The notes under the pieces: generated by a model
What the model was told of the DNA's origin: nothing
The model's input: the letters and a program-made list of their open reading frames with translations, nothing else
Databases searched by the model: none
Made by a program: the position numbers and the translations under genes
Assembly (NCBI GenBank): GCA_964563135.1
Contig: CAZLWV010000004.1
Location: 43,308 to 107,307 of the forward strand
DNA: 64,000 nucleotides
Direction of reading: 5' to 3'
Source: JAAYAY01 sp964563135
GTDB taxonomy: Bacteria > Planctomycetota > Planctomycetia > Pirellulales > Thermoguttaceae
In this document: positions 26,219 through 36,084 of the stretch, one piece after another
How the letters are laid out: every line of letters begins with the position of its first letter
Numbering within the stretch: position 1 is the first letter of the stretch

Positions 26219-27816
26219 GGGTAGCGGCTGCGGGCGTCGAGCTGTCCCACAAGAGCCTGGATATCGATCTGGTCGACCGCCGTCTCGTGTTCCACCGCCA
26301 TTGCGGCCGCCATGCCGGCAGCGTGTCCGATCTGGATCATGGTCCGCTGAAGCCGGCAACTCGAGGCGGCGATCTTGCTGAAACCGGCGCCGCGGCAGGC
26401 CACCATCAGGTTGCTCCAGGGGCCTTCGGGCAGAAGGCATCGGTAGGGGATCCCGTAAGCCGTGTTGACGGGCGAAAGATGTCCGCCGGCGCCATGCACA
26501 TCGCATGGATGATCCGCCACGGCGATGATGTCGTTGTGCTTCTGCCCCGACAGTCCCGCAAGAAGATCGTTCTCGTTGAGCACGTAGCGGGTGACAACGC
26601 GATAGCTCTCCCGAATTCCCAGCATCGGGGCGATCTCGGCCAACTCGTAGCCGTTGAATTCGGGCATCTGCTGCAGCCAGTGCCAGTGGGCGCGGACCAT
26701 CGGTTCGCTGCGGCGCAGGCACTCGTCGTAGCCGTAGTCCACCAGGGCCCTTCCGGGCAGCAGCGGAAGGGTATTGACGGCCTGGAGCCCGTCCTTCCAC
26801 CCGGTGACGAAGGCGCATTTCGGAAAGCGGACGTTCCCTTGCGGGGCCGGTTCGGGCTTGGGGTTGGCGCTCGGGCGGATCAGGTAGCAGCGCGAGATGG
26901 CATTCAGTTCAAGCGAGCCCTTCTCGGGAGCCGAGGGTTCGTTGAACCGGCTTTTCGGCTCGCTTCCGATCATGGTCCGGCAGCCCAGGGCCCGGCAGAG
27001 CCACGCGCAGCCGGTCGAGTCGATGAAGACTTTGGAGCGGATTCGCAGGATGCGCCCGTCGGCGGTCTGCACCAGAATCGAGTCCACTTGCGTCTTGCTG
27101 GCATCGGCTTCGGCCCGAAAGAAGACCGTCTGGTCCAGCACGGTGACCTTGCCGGTCTCCTGGAGCATCTGGCGAACCAGCCGGTCGAAGGCCTCGGGCT
27201 TGTAGGGCAATCGGCGAAACTCGGCTGCCGCAGTGGCTGCCCTCCGCAGGGTCTTCTCGTAGGGGATCCCTTCGGTCACCAGGTTGTATCCCATCGGAGC
27301 GTCGGTGTGGACCGGACAGTCCACCGCAACCCCCATGGCGCCGGCGGCCTTCAAACGTTCGAAAATCTCCTTGGCAATCGAACAGCCCGGTCCCGGTTCC
27401 CAGTTGGCCACGTAGGCATTGGTCCCGGTTCCGCCAAGGCAGGCCTGGCGTTCCACCAGCACAACCTGGGCTCCGCGGCGGGCCGCGGCGATTGCCGCCC
27501 CGATTCCCGCGCTCCCGGCTCCGACCACGCAGACCTGGGTATTCAACTCTTCCGCCACCGGGCCGTCCGGCTGGGGCGACGTGAGTATGTTCCAGCGATC
27601 AGCCGGGCGGCTGGCCGGTTCCGGCAGGTTCTGCGTCTCGTCGAGGCGCTCGGCGGCGCGATTCTGTTCCTGCTGGCCGGCGCCCGCGTCGGCGGCCGGC
27701 ATCTGGTTGGCCCCACGGCCGGCCGCCGCCAGGGCCGGCAGCGCCGCGGCAAAGACCAGGCATCGGGCCAGGCGAAAGAGGCTTCGTCGTTGCGGCTTTC
27801 GCGGTCGTCGGTTCAT
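26212..27816 (-). CDS. FAD-dependent oxidoreductase, secreted
   Basis: A 534-residue flavoprotein. An N-terminal arginine-rich region and hydrophobic stretch (RRSLFRLARCLVFAAALPALAAA) looks like an export signal. The FAD nucleotide fold is at about 95-125 (VCVVGAGSAGIGAAIAAARR then VLVERQACLGGTGT). The C-terminal segment HGAGGHLSPVNTAYGIPYR matches the FAD-dependent oxidoreductase family common in planctomycete carbohydrate gene sets. The ribosome site CCGGAGGATCTGTC precedes ATG 27816. That ATG overlaps the lpxK stop (ATGA 27813-27816). Confidence 0.8.
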   Translation of the reverse strand: MNRRPRKPQRRSLFRLARCLVFAAALPALAAAGRGANQMPAADAGAGQQEQNRAAERLDETQNLPEPASRPADRWNILTSPQPDGPVAEELNTQVCVVGAGSAGIGAAIAAARRGAQVVLVERQACLGGTGTNAYVANWEPGPGCSIAKEIFERLKAAGAMGVAVDCPVHTDAPMGYNLVTEGIPYEKTLRRAATAAAEFRRLPYKPEAFDRLVRQMLQETGKVTVLDQTVFFRAEADASKTQVDSILVQTADGRILRIRSKVFIDSTGCAWLCRALGCRTMIGSEPKSRFNEPSAPEKGSLELNAISRCYLIRPSANPKPEPAPQGNVRFPKCAFVTGWKDGLQAVNTLPLLPGRALVDYGYDECLRRSEPMVRAHWHWLQQMPEFNGYELAEIAPMLGIRESYRVVTRYVLNENDLLAGLSGQKHNDIIAVADHPCDVHGAGGHLSPVNTAYGIPYRCLLPEGPWSNLMVACRGAGFSKIAASSCRLQRTMIQIGHAAGMAAAMAVEHETAVDQIDIQALVGQLDARSRYPY

Positions 27817-28883
27817 GACAGATCCTCCGGAATAGTCTGCGCCAGCGCGGCCAGCTGCGACTCGATTCTCTCCTGCCCTTCCAAGAACCGGATGCCGATC
27901 GCCAGCGCACGGAGCGGGAGCGGTCCGAGATGGGACAGGCCGATCTTCACGAGGTCCTTGGCGGTGCAGACAACCGCGTCCGCCCCGCACCGGCTCGCCC
28001 AGCCCGCGAGCTGTTCGATCTCGTCGCGCTGGTAGCGGTGGTGATCGGGAAACTCCTTCCACGCCGCCACCGTGCATCCACACTGACTGAGGGTGTAGCG
28101 AAAACCGGCCGGATTGCCGATGCCGCAGAAGGCCGCAACGGTTCGCCCCTGGAGGCTCTCCAGGCTTTCGCTGCCGCCATCGGCCGCCAGGAGCACTTCG
28201 GGCGCGTGAACCACTTCCGCCCAGGATGCGTCCGGGGCGAGGTCGGCGGCACGCCGGCGGATTGCCTCGCGATCGGCGTCATCGATCATGTCGGCCCGGG
28301 TGAGCACGACGGCCTGGGCTCGCCCGAGACCGCCGAGCGGCTCCCGCAAGGTGCCTCGCGGAAACACGCGTCGGAAGCCGAACGGCTCGAGGGCGTCGAG
28401 GAGCACGATATCCAGATCGCGATAAATCCGCCGGTGCTGGAAACCGTCGTCGAGCAGGATCATCTGGCAGCCGAGTTCTTCCACGGCGATCGCGGCCGCC
28501 GCGACCCGGTCGGGATCCTGCAGGTGGGGAACATCCGGAAGTCGCCGCTCCAGTTCGATGGCCTCGTCGTTGCGGCTTCCCGCTTCGGCTCCGTAACCGC
28601 GGCTGATAAGAGTGACGCGAACACCCTTGGCACGCAGAAACCGCGCGATCCACGCCACCATCGGCGTCTTGCCCGTTCCGCCCAGCGTCAGATTGCCCAC
28701 GCTGACGACGGGGACTCCCACCTTCTGCACACGCTTGCCGCCGCGGTCGTACCTGCGATTTCGCCAACGGACCGCCAGGCTGTAGGGCAGTTCAACGCCC
28801 GCCAGTACGGCCCGCAGGCAGGCGGCACGAAACCCTCGCTGCCGGCCGCTGACCAGATCGCGGAACTCGCTTGGATTGAGCAT
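27813..28883 (-). CDS. lpxK: Tetraacyldisaccharide 4'-kinase
   Basis: LpxK phosphorylates the 4'-position of the lipid A disaccharide precursor on the inner face of the cytoplasmic membrane. The protein is 356 residues, normal for the family. The Walker A loop GGTGKT is at 68-73, preceded by VVSVGNLTLGG; the family's ISRGYG and HRRIYRDLDIVLLDALEPFG segments are present, as is a C-terminal CTAKDLVKIG. An N-terminal segment of about 35 residues is hydrophobic enough to lie on the membrane. I chose ATG 28883; 28934 is an alternative. The next gene, an FAD oxidoreductase, overlaps its stop by four bases. Confidence 0.9.
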   Translation of the reverse strand: MLNPSEFRDLVSGRQRGFRAACLRAVLAGVELPYSLAVRWRNRRYDRGGKRVQKVGVPVVSVGNLTLGGTGKTPMVAWIARFLRAKGVRVTLISRGYGAEAGSRNDEAIELERRLPDVPHLQDPDRVAAAAIAVEELGCQMILLDDGFQHRRIYRDLDIVLLDALEPFGFRRVFPRGTLREPLGGLGRAQAVVLTRADMIDDADREAIRRRAADLAPDASWAEVVHAPEVLLAADGGSESLESLQGRTVAAFCGIGNPAGFRYTLSQCGCTVAAWKEFPDHHRYQRDEIEQLAGWASRCGADAVVCTAKDLVKIGLSHLGPLPLRALAIGIRFLEGQERIESQLAALAQTIPEDLS

Positions 28884-29490
28884 GGAAACCACCGGAGTCG
28901 GACGGCAAATACCCGAGTTTATCGGGGCCGCCATGTGGCGACAATCCACGACTTCCCCCTACAATCCGCATAATTTCGTTGCGCCCCCTTCCTTGACAGT
29001 GCTGCCGTGCCGGAGGAAGATGAGCACACAGCACGGAACAGTTTGCTTAGGGCTTGCATGATTGTGCTGGCACTAGTTGGGAGACTGATTTTGCGTATCC
29101 GAAAACGCCGCAGAATGTCGCTGTTCGCTCGATGGTTCATCTCCGCCTTTGGCCTTGCTCCCGTCGTGGCGGCCTGCCTGGCGATGCCAGCCGGCTCTTT
29201 CGAGGAGACCTCCCTTCTCATGGACCAGCGTTACATACGTCTGAGCAACCTCGTGGACTGAAGGTTGCCGCACGCATCGCAGATACTTCGTTCCCCGATC
29301 TGAAAGAGGGCAATCCTTCGGCCTGCCGGAGCAGTGGGAATTCAGTGGCGGCGGCGACTCGCAGGGGTGCCCGTCGCAGCGGCGCTCGCAGGCGGGCCGG
29401 TGACCTGCCGGCCACAACGGCTTGGCCCACTTGCGGATCGACAGTCTTGCTTCTTCCCGCAGCTCGATAGATGCGAAAGGGGGGCCTGCC
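28884..29490. other. Divergent intergenic region, no supported gene
   Basis: Separates lpxK (minus) from a Gfo/Idh/MocA gene (plus). It contains a short plus-strand reading frame starting ATG 29020 after GGAGGAAG (13 codons) and a longer GTG frame 29007-29261 with a weak hydrophobic stretch; neither is convincing. TTGACA occurs at 28994, but a good -10 is not seen at the right distance. The region around 29080-29150 has a lower GC content than the neighbours and may be a decayed gene. Confidence 0.4.
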
Positions 29491-30825
29491 ATGTCCGGGG
29501 CCGTATCGAGGCGTCGTTTTCTGGGTACGTCGGCAGTGGTTGGAGCTGCCACACTCTCCGCACGCTGCGGAAATGCTGCCGATGCCCGTCCGTCGGGACC
29601 CAACGGCAAGATCCACCTCGGCATCATCGGTGTCAACGGCATGGGGCGGGGAAATCTGGACAACTGCGCCCGCCACGGCGACGTGATCGTGACGGCCGTC
29701 TGCGATGTCTGGGAGGCTCGCCGCAAGCCGGTCCTGGCCGACTTTCCCCAGGCGAAGGAGTACGCGGACTACCGGCAGCTCCTGGCCGACAAGAATGTCG
29801 ACGCCGTGATCATCGCCACCCCGCCTCACTGGCACGCCCTGATCGCCGTCGACGCTGCACGGGCGGGCAAAGACATCTACCTCCAGAAGCCGATGACCCT
29901 GCACCTCGGCGAAAGTCTGGCGGTCCGGAATGCCGTCAAACGCCACAACGTCGTCTGCCAGGTCGGAACTCAGATTCACGCGGCCGAGAATTATCGCCGC
30001 GTCGTCGAGAAGATCCGCGCCGGCCACATCGGCGCCGTCAGCGCCGTGCGGACGTTCAACGTGATGAATCAGGGGCCGGCCGGCATCGGCAAGGTCACCG
30101 ATACGACCGTCCCCGAAGGCCTCGACTGGAACATGTGGCTCGGGCCCGCACCGCAGCGGCCCTACAATTCCCTGCTGGCGGCCAATTCCTACAATCACTG
30201 TTCCTTCATGGACTACAGCGGCGGATGGACGCCCGGCATGGCGCCCCACATCCTTGACCTGCCGATCTGGGCGCTCGCTCCCGGCTATCCAACGAGCGTT
30301 TCCTGCTCGGGCGGCCGCTACGTCATCGACGACGACGGCGACGCCCCCGACGTGCAAGAGATGACCTTCCAGTATCCGAAGCTCACGATCACCTGGTCGA
30401 TGTCGACCATCAACAGCTTCGCCTACGATTTCGGCAGCGGCACGCCCGCGCGCCGTCTGGGCATCTACTTCTTCGGCTCGAAAGGCACGCTCCACGCCAA
30501 CTACGCCAACCACGCGGTCGTGCCCGAAGGAGACTATTTCGATCCGGCCGCCTTGCCCGCCCAGGACGATGCCATTCCGCCTTCGCCAGGGCACGAGTTC
30601 GAATGGATCGAGTGCATCAAATCGCGAACGCAGCCCAGTTGCTCGCCCGAGTATCACTCGCAGGTCGACATTCCCCTGGTCCTGGGCAACCTGGCCTACC
30701 GCCTCGGCCGGTCGGTCCAGTTCGATCCGCAGAAGCTCGCGATCGTGGGCGACGAAGAAGCCGTCAGGCTCGCCGTTCCCGAGTACCGCGCCCCCTGGAA
30801 GTTCCCTGCCGAATACCTTGGCTAA
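29491..30825 (+). CDS. Gfo/Idh/MocA-family oxidoreductase, Tat-exported
   Basis: A 444-residue NAD(P)-dependent oxidoreductase of the Gfo/Idh/MocA family. A twin-arginine leader (SRRRFLGTSAVVGAATL) is at residues 6-22. The nucleotide fold starts at about 42 (HLGIIGVNGMGRG). The catalytic EKP motif is YLQKPM near residue 131, with Gln in place of Glu. The C-terminal sheet domain includes the IYFFGSKGTLHANYAN segment. Such proteins act on sugars or polyols in planctomycete cell envelopes; the substrate is unknown. The start is fixed by GAAAGGGGGGCCTGCC before ATG 29491. Confidence 0.85.
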   Translation: MSGAVSRRRFLGTSAVVGAATLSARCGNAADARPSGPNGKIHLGIIGVNGMGRGNLDNCARHGDVIVTAVCDVWEARRKPVLADFPQAKEYADYRQLLADKNVDAVIIATPPHWHALIAVDAARAGKDIYLQKPMTLHLGESLAVRNAVKRHNVVCQVGTQIHAAENYRRVVEKIRAGHIGAVSAVRTFNVMNQGPAGIGKVTDTTVPEGLDWNMWLGPAPQRPYNSLLAANSYNHCSFMDYSGGWTPGMAPHILDLPIWALAPGYPTSVSCSGGRYVIDDDGDAPDVQEMTFQYPKLTITWSMSTINSFAYDFGSGTPARRLGIYFFGSKGTLHANYANHAVVPEGDYFDPAALPAQDDAIPPSPGHEFEWIECIKSRTQPSCSPEYHSQVDIPLVLGNLAYRLGRSVQFDPQKLAIVGDEEAVRLAVPEYRAPWKFPAEYLG

Positions 30826-31301
30826 CGCTTTCCGAGGCCGCTCTGCAGCCGCAGGCCGGGCTGTCCTGGAGCGAGCCGGAGCACCCCCCCCACTGCTGCC
30901 CTCCGACTGCCGCTCCTCCTGGCGGCCCACCTGCGCAAGATCCGAATCGCGACTCTCTGTCGTCAATCCGACGTCACTGGTGGCGACACAACGCCATATT
31001 CATGCCCTGAGCGAGCATGGAAATCCCTCTCCATCGCCTTGTGTGGCAATGGGTTAACGACGGTTGGCACCGAAGGGGGAGAAGTCTCGGTACGTTGTTT
31101 GCGTAAAATCTATGTAGAACACCATGTTTCGGCCTGACCTCCGTGCTCAGATCCTCAAGCACTTCCCAGCGACTGGCGAGCAACGGAAGCAGGCCACTGG
31201 CGACTGGGCGGCAGCTCGCGACCGGCCTCCGGTCGGTACCCCCGGCTGCCCCCCCTGCGAACCTTCTCGGCACTCTCCGTCAGACTTTCGAGGAATCCGT
31301 C
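30826..31301. other. Intergenic region, no supported gene
   Basis: I see no coding signal on either strand. The middle (about 31050-31110) is AT-richer, with TTGTTTGCGTAAAAT, which could be part of a promoter for the TPR gene downstream, but the -35 and -10 elements do not line up well. Confidence 0.4.
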
Positions 31302-32927
31302 ATGCCCTATGCCAGCACAAACCGTCACAGAGCCCTCCTGGCGATTGCCGTGACCTTGGCCTGGGCCGTGTCGCAACCTCCCGTCGAGGCCCAGCGTCCT
31401 GCCCGTGGCGATTTCCGCGGAAGCTCAGTCTCGCGCAGCGACAGCGGATCCTCGAGCCGGCCCCCGGGTGGAGGAATCGGCACGTCGCGTGGCGGGGTCA
31501 ACACATCGCGGGGTGGTGGGGCTTCGAGAGTCCCTTCCATCGGGCCGAGTTTCCAGGCGCCGCCGCCCGCTTTCAGCCGAGGCTCCGGTGCGGGCAGCGT
31601 CGGTCCGCGGGGCTCGCTGCCGGTGGGGCCGAGTTTCACCGCGCCGAACTCCAGGGGCCTGTCCCAAAACCGCCAGGGTGGCATCCCACGGGTGGAGACT
31701 GGCGAGGTGGGCAGGATCCACTCTCCTGGGATCTCGCCTCCGAATCGGGCGGCGCTCGATCGTAACGAAGCTACCGCGCGGATCAAGAGCCTCCAGACCA
31801 ACCGGGGTGTGACTTCGCGGACCGAACTGAAGCCGGACCCGCGTTCATCGGCCGGCGGGACTCCGCCGTCGAGTCTCCCCAGACTTCCGATCGAACACCC
31901 GCCGGTGTCGCACGGCCAGAAGAAGCCCGGCGACATCACTCCCTACCGAAGTCTGTTCGAGCCCCTTGACCGGGCGCCCCATGGCGACTTGGCACGCCGT
32001 GGCGGGCCGGGCGGCATCCGCCCCGGCGACCCGTTCCATGTCGGCCCCGACCACCGCGGCGCCCCCCACGGCACTCCCAATCACGACGCCAGGATGCACG
32101 GCTACTACTCGCGATATGGAAGCCACAAGTATCCCGGCTATGTTGACTTCGGTCGCTATGGCTATGGCTACCGGGGCTCGGGATTCAGCATCTCCCTGGG
32201 GTATCTTGGGCCGTCGTTGTACTACGAGGAGCCCTACTACGTGCCGTACTTCGTTCCCTACACGCTGCCGGTGCCTTATGTGGTGGAAACCCAGCCCTAC
32301 GTGGTCCAGTCCGAGGCGCTTCAGCCCGGTGCGGAAGATGCCCCGCAGCCTGGGGGCGGCGGAGAGATCCCGGCCGCGGGCGATGCGGCCGGCTATCAAC
32401 GGGAGGCCGAGGAGGCGTTTCGGGAGCATCGCTACGAAGAAGCTGCCAGGCTTTCGAACCATGCGATCGTCGACGACAGCCGCAACGGCAAGCTCCACCT
32501 GTTCGCCTCCCAGACGCTGTTCGCCCTGGGCGATTATCCGTCTGCGGCGGCCGCGGTTCAGCAGGCGGCTGCCCTTCTGGATCGAAGCGAGTGGGGGTTT
32601 GTCGTGGAGAACTATCGCAAATTCTACCGCGGCGACGACTACGTGACCCAGATGGCCAAGCTCAATGAGCATCTCGTGCAGAACCCCGATGCGGCCTACG
32701 GGTATTTTCTCCGCGGTTACCATTTCCTCTTCCTCGGGCATAAGGATGCGGCCCGCAGCGACCTGGCCAGGGCGGTGGAACTGGAGAACCGCGACGAGCT
32801 GGCCAAGGAACTGCTCAAAATAGCCGGCGGGCAGGTCCCCACGGCCGCGCCCGTCCTGCCGCCGCCTGCGGAGGCAATTCCGCTGCCGGCTGCGGAAACA
32901 CCGGCCGCCCAGCAGCCGGACTCGTGA
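31302..32927 (+). CDS. Secreted Gly/Ser- and Tyr-rich TPR protein
   Basis: A 541-residue exported protein. The signal peptide (ALLAIAVTLAWAVSQPPVEA) is at residues 10-29. Residues about 30-160 are rich in Gly, Ser and Arg, with repeated GPSF-type segments, then a Tyr/Gly-rich patch near 265-330 (YYSRYGSHKYPGY, YEEPYYVPYF). A TPR-like helical domain follows at about 365-510 (EAEEAFREHRYEEAARL, ASQTLFALGDYPSAAAAV). This architecture suits a cell-surface or wall-associated scaffold. ATG 31302 is preceded by CGAGGAATCCGTC. No enzyme motif is seen. Confidence 0.75.
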   Translation: MPYASTNRHRALLAIAVTLAWAVSQPPVEAQRPARGDFRGSSVSRSDSGSSSRPPGGGIGTSRGGVNTSRGGGASRVPSIGPSFQAPPPAFSRGSGAGSVGPRGSLPVGPSFTAPNSRGLSQNRQGGIPRVETGEVGRIHSPGISPPNRAALDRNEATARIKSLQTNRGVTSRTELKPDPRSSAGGTPPSSLPRLPIEHPPVSHGQKKPGDITPYRSLFEPLDRAPHGDLARRGGPGGIRPGDPFHVGPDHRGAPHGTPNHDARMHGYYSRYGSHKYPGYVDFGRYGYGYRGSGFSISLGYLGPSLYYEEPYYVPYFVPYTLPVPYVVETQPYVVQSEALQPGAEDAPQPGGGGEIPAAGDAAGYQREAEEAFREHRYEEAARLSNHAIVDDSRNGKLHLFASQTLFALGDYPSAAAAVQQAAALLDRSEWGFVVENYRKFYRGDDYVTQMAKLNEHLVQNPDAAYGYFLRGYHFLFLGHKDAARSDLARAVELENRDELAKELLKIAGGQVPTAAPVLPPPAEAIPLPAAETPAAQQPDS

Positions 32928-33122
32928 ACCAGGCATGGCCTGTTTTCCCGTTCCTCGGCACGCAGCGACGCGTTACACTGGAGCTCGCCGGGATCGTGTC
33001 GGTCGATTTCGTGGAAAGCAGGGCAGCATCGCAGGCCATTCTCTCCCGGCAGGCTAGGTCCCCGGCGGTCCCCTTGGCTGCAGTGCCTTCCTGATACGGT
33101 CGAGGGCCTGTTTCCGCAGGGC

Positions 33123-34594
33123 GTGAACAAGGTGCCGCACAGCCAGCCTGTGTTTCTGGGTATCGATGTCGGGACGGGAGGGGTGCGCGCGGTGGCCGTC
33201 ACCGATCGCGGCGATGTCCTGGGGTCGACGAGTAGAGACTTTCCGGTTGTTCACCAGCCGCTTCCTGGTGGACTTCATGAGCAGGATCCGGAAACGTGGT
33301 GGCAAACAGCCTGTCGGGCCCTGGGGCGGCTGATGGACCGGCTGGAGACCCTCGGCGTCGCCCCCGGTTCCCTGCAGGGGGCGGCAATCGACGGCACCTC
33401 CGGCACGCTGGTGGCACTCGATGCCGCCGGTTGCCCCGTACGCCCCGCCCTGATGTACAATGACCCACGTGGAGCCGGTCAGGCAGAGCGGATCAACACT
33501 TTGGCGGCCGAGTTTCTTTCCCGGCACGGCTATGTCTTCAGTGCTTCCTTCGCGGCGGCCAAGATCCTCTGGCTCCAGGAGCAGGAGGCCGGCAGCTTCG
33601 AGCGCACCACCTGCTTTGTCCATCAGGGCGACTACATTGCTCGGCGGCTCACGGGCGAGCCCGTCGCCAGCGACTACAACAACGCGCTGAAGACCGGCTA
33701 CGATCTGCTCCAGGATCGCTGGCCCGACTGGCTGGCAGAGGGCCTTGGCCTGGCCGGCCGCCTGCCCCAGATCGTGGCTCCCGCCACACCGATCGGGCAA
33801 GTGTCCGCCGCCGGGGCTGCCCAGTCAGGGCTGCCGGCCGGGCTGACCCTCGTGGCCGGAACGACCGATGGCGTGGCGGCGTGCCTGGCCTCCGGCTTGT
33901 GCCAGCCCGGCCAGTACAACGCAACCCTCGGCACAACGTTGGTTTTCAAGGGGCTCAGTGCTAAAATAGCCAAGGCTCCAGGGGGGCTGGTCTACAGCCA
34001 CAAGCTTCCTGGCGGCCGGTGGCTCCCGGGAGCAGCGAGCAACACGGGAGCCGAGTGGATCGGCCGGTGGTTTCGCGGCGCCGACCCGGCGGTTCTCGAC
34101 CGCCAAGCCGCCGCTCTGGTCATGTCGGCCCCACTCGCCTATCCACTGGCACGTCGGGGGGAGCGATTTCCCTTTGCTAGCGCGGACGCGGAGGCCTTCT
34201 TCGTCCCGAGCCGCGCTCAGAACTCGAGCGCTACGCCGCCTGCCTGCTGGGCACGGCACTGGTCGAGCGGCTCGCCTGCCAGGTGCTCGATCGTGTCACA
34301 GGTCAGTCGGCCGGCACGATCTATGCCACGGGGGGTGGAAGCCGGAGTGATGTCTGGAATCAGTGCCGGGCCGATGTAACCGGGTGCGTTGTCCATCGTC
34401 CCCGATGTGCCGAGTCGGCCCTGGGAACTGCGGTGCTGGCTGCAGCGGGCGTCTCCGGCCAGCCCCTGGACGAGGTCATCCTGAGAATGGTGCATATGGA
34501 GAGGTCGTTCTTCCCGGATGGTCGACAGGCGGCCCTTGGCCGGGAACGGTTCGAAGAATTCGGCCAAGAACTGCGGAAACGAGGTTACCTTTGA
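33123..34594 (+). CDS. FGGY-family carbohydrate kinase, frameshifted
   Basis: Phosphorylates a sugar or polyol using ATP. The N-terminal nucleotide motif DVGTGGVRAVAV and the DGTSGTLVAL strand are clear, as are LGTTLVFKG and, in the C-terminal part, TGGGSRSDVWNQ. The reading frame shifts near 34202-34206: the first frame drifts to nonsense after FFVPSRAQN and would stop at 34379; the second frame, with EPRSELERYAACLLGTALVERL, continues to 34594. The shift lies after a CCC run in GTCCCGAG and fits one missing C. Corrected, the protein would be about 490 residues, normal for the family. The downstream phosphohexomutase overlaps its stop by four bases (TTGA), so they form one unit. Confidence 0.85.
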
Positions 34595-35979
34595 GCGTCT
34601 ACAAGCCTTGCGATATTCGCGGCCATGTCCCGACGGACTTGAATGAGGACCTCTATCGCTCGTGGGGCCGCACGCTTGGCCTTCTACACCCCGGGCCCAG
34701 CAAGTTTGTCGTTGGCGGCGATGTTCGTTACTCCACACCGGGTTTTCTCGCCGCCCTGTCCGAAGGGCTGGTTTCCACCGGCGCGGATGTCGTCGATCTG
34801 GGAATCGTGCCCACCCCCATGGTCTACTACGCCAAACGGCGCCTTCAGGCCGACGGCTGCGCGATCGTCACCGCCTCGCACAACCCGGCCGACTGCAACG
34901 GACTGAAGTGGATGCTCGGCGAAATGCCGCCCACGGCCCAGCAGGTAGAGCAGCTCCGCCACGGTGCCGAGAACGGCCCGGAGCGCGATTCCGTCGTCGG
35001 CCACGGCGTTCGGCGAGAACTGGATGTTTCCTACGACTACGTGGCATGGCTCCAGGAAACCTGGCTGGAGGCACGCGATGCCGAAGCCACGATCGTTCTC
35101 GACCCGATGCACGGCTGCTGGTCTCGCCGCGCCCGCCGCTACCTCCAGGCGGTCTATCCCCGGGTTGTCTTCCTCACGGTCCGGGATGAGCCGGACGGAG
35201 TGTTTTTTGGCCATGTTCCCGACTGCTCCCGGCCCGAGCGGATTGAGCCGCTGTGCGCGGCGGTCGAACACCACCGGGCCCACCTGGGACTGGCCTTCGA
35301 CGGCGATGGCGACCGCATCGCCCTGGTCGACGACCGAGGGGTTGCCCTGACCGCCGAAGAGGCCGCCTGGATCATGCTCGAGAGTTTCGGCGACGGCCTG
35401 GCCGACGAGAAATTCGTCTACGATCTGAAATTCTCCGAGCATCTTCCCCGGCACGCCGAGCAACTGGGCGCCGAGCCGATCGCCGAACGGAGCGGTCATG
35501 CCTTCATCCGTACCTGCATGCTCCAGTCCTCCGCCGTCTTCGGCGCAGAAATCAGCGGCCACTACTTCTTCCGGGCCCTCGCCGGCGGCGACGACGGCTT
35601 GTTTGCCGCCTGCTGGATCATCGACTACCTTGCCCACTGCGGTCGGCCCCTCTCCGAGTTGCGGCAATCCTGCCCCGCCGTTCATCTCACCCCCGATCTG
35701 CGGCTCCCCATCGGACCGGACCAGGCCCGTGCCGTCATCCAGCAAGTCCGCGACATCTGGTCGGAATATCCCCAGCACACCATCGATGGAGTGCGGATCC
35801 AGTTTCCCGACGGCTGGGCCCTTGTGCGGCAGTCGGTCACCGAGCCCGCTCTGACATTCCGGTTCGAATCGACGGGCGAAGACCAGCTCATGATCCTCGT
35901 CAAACGTTTCTGCGACGCACTGCCCGGCGTGGGTGAAGACCTCTGGTTCGAATTCGAGGTGACCGACGGAGGCCGGTAG
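34591..35979 (+). CDS. Phosphohexomutase (phosphomannomutase/phosphoglucomutase family)
   Basis: Interconverts hexose 1- and 6-phosphates; a cytoplasmic enzyme that supplies activated sugars. 462 residues. The catalytic Ser is at 96 in TASHNPADCNG; the Mg-binding loop DGDGDR is at about 237-242; the sugar-binding GEISG-like segment reads FGAEISGHYFFR. The start TTG 34591 overlaps the stop of the preceding kinase (TTGA), with GAGGTTACC before it. A kinase that makes a sugar phosphate followed by a mutase is a sensible pathway pair. A degenerate paralogue lies at 43077-44336. Confidence 0.85.
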   Translation: MSVYKPCDIRGHVPTDLNEDLYRSWGRTLGLLHPGPSKFVVGGDVRYSTPGFLAALSEGLVSTGADVVDLGIVPTPMVYYAKRRLQADGCAIVTASHNPADCNGLKWMLGEMPPTAQQVEQLRHGAENGPERDSVVGHGVRRELDVSYDYVAWLQETWLEARDAEATIVLDPMHGCWSRRARRYLQAVYPRVVFLTVRDEPDGVFFGHVPDCSRPERIEPLCAAVEHHRAHLGLAFDGDGDRIALVDDRGVALTAEEAAWIMLESFGDGLADEKFVYDLKFSEHLPRHAEQLGAEPIAERSGHAFIRTCMLQSSAVFGAEISGHYFFRALAGGDDGLFAACWIIDYLAHCGRPLSELRQSCPAVHLTPDLRLPIGPDQARAVIQQVRDIWSEYPQHTIDGVRIQFPDGWALVRQSVTEPALTFRFESTGEDQLMILVKRFCDALPGVGEDLWFEFEVTDGGR

Positions 35980-36084
35980 ACAACGAGAACAACCGCGGCG
36001 GCCCGCCAGGGCACTCCCGGCGTCTGTGCTGAGGAAGGGGAATGCAATGCCCAAGCGGCGCGTGCGCCGAAACAGAGAGCGGAG

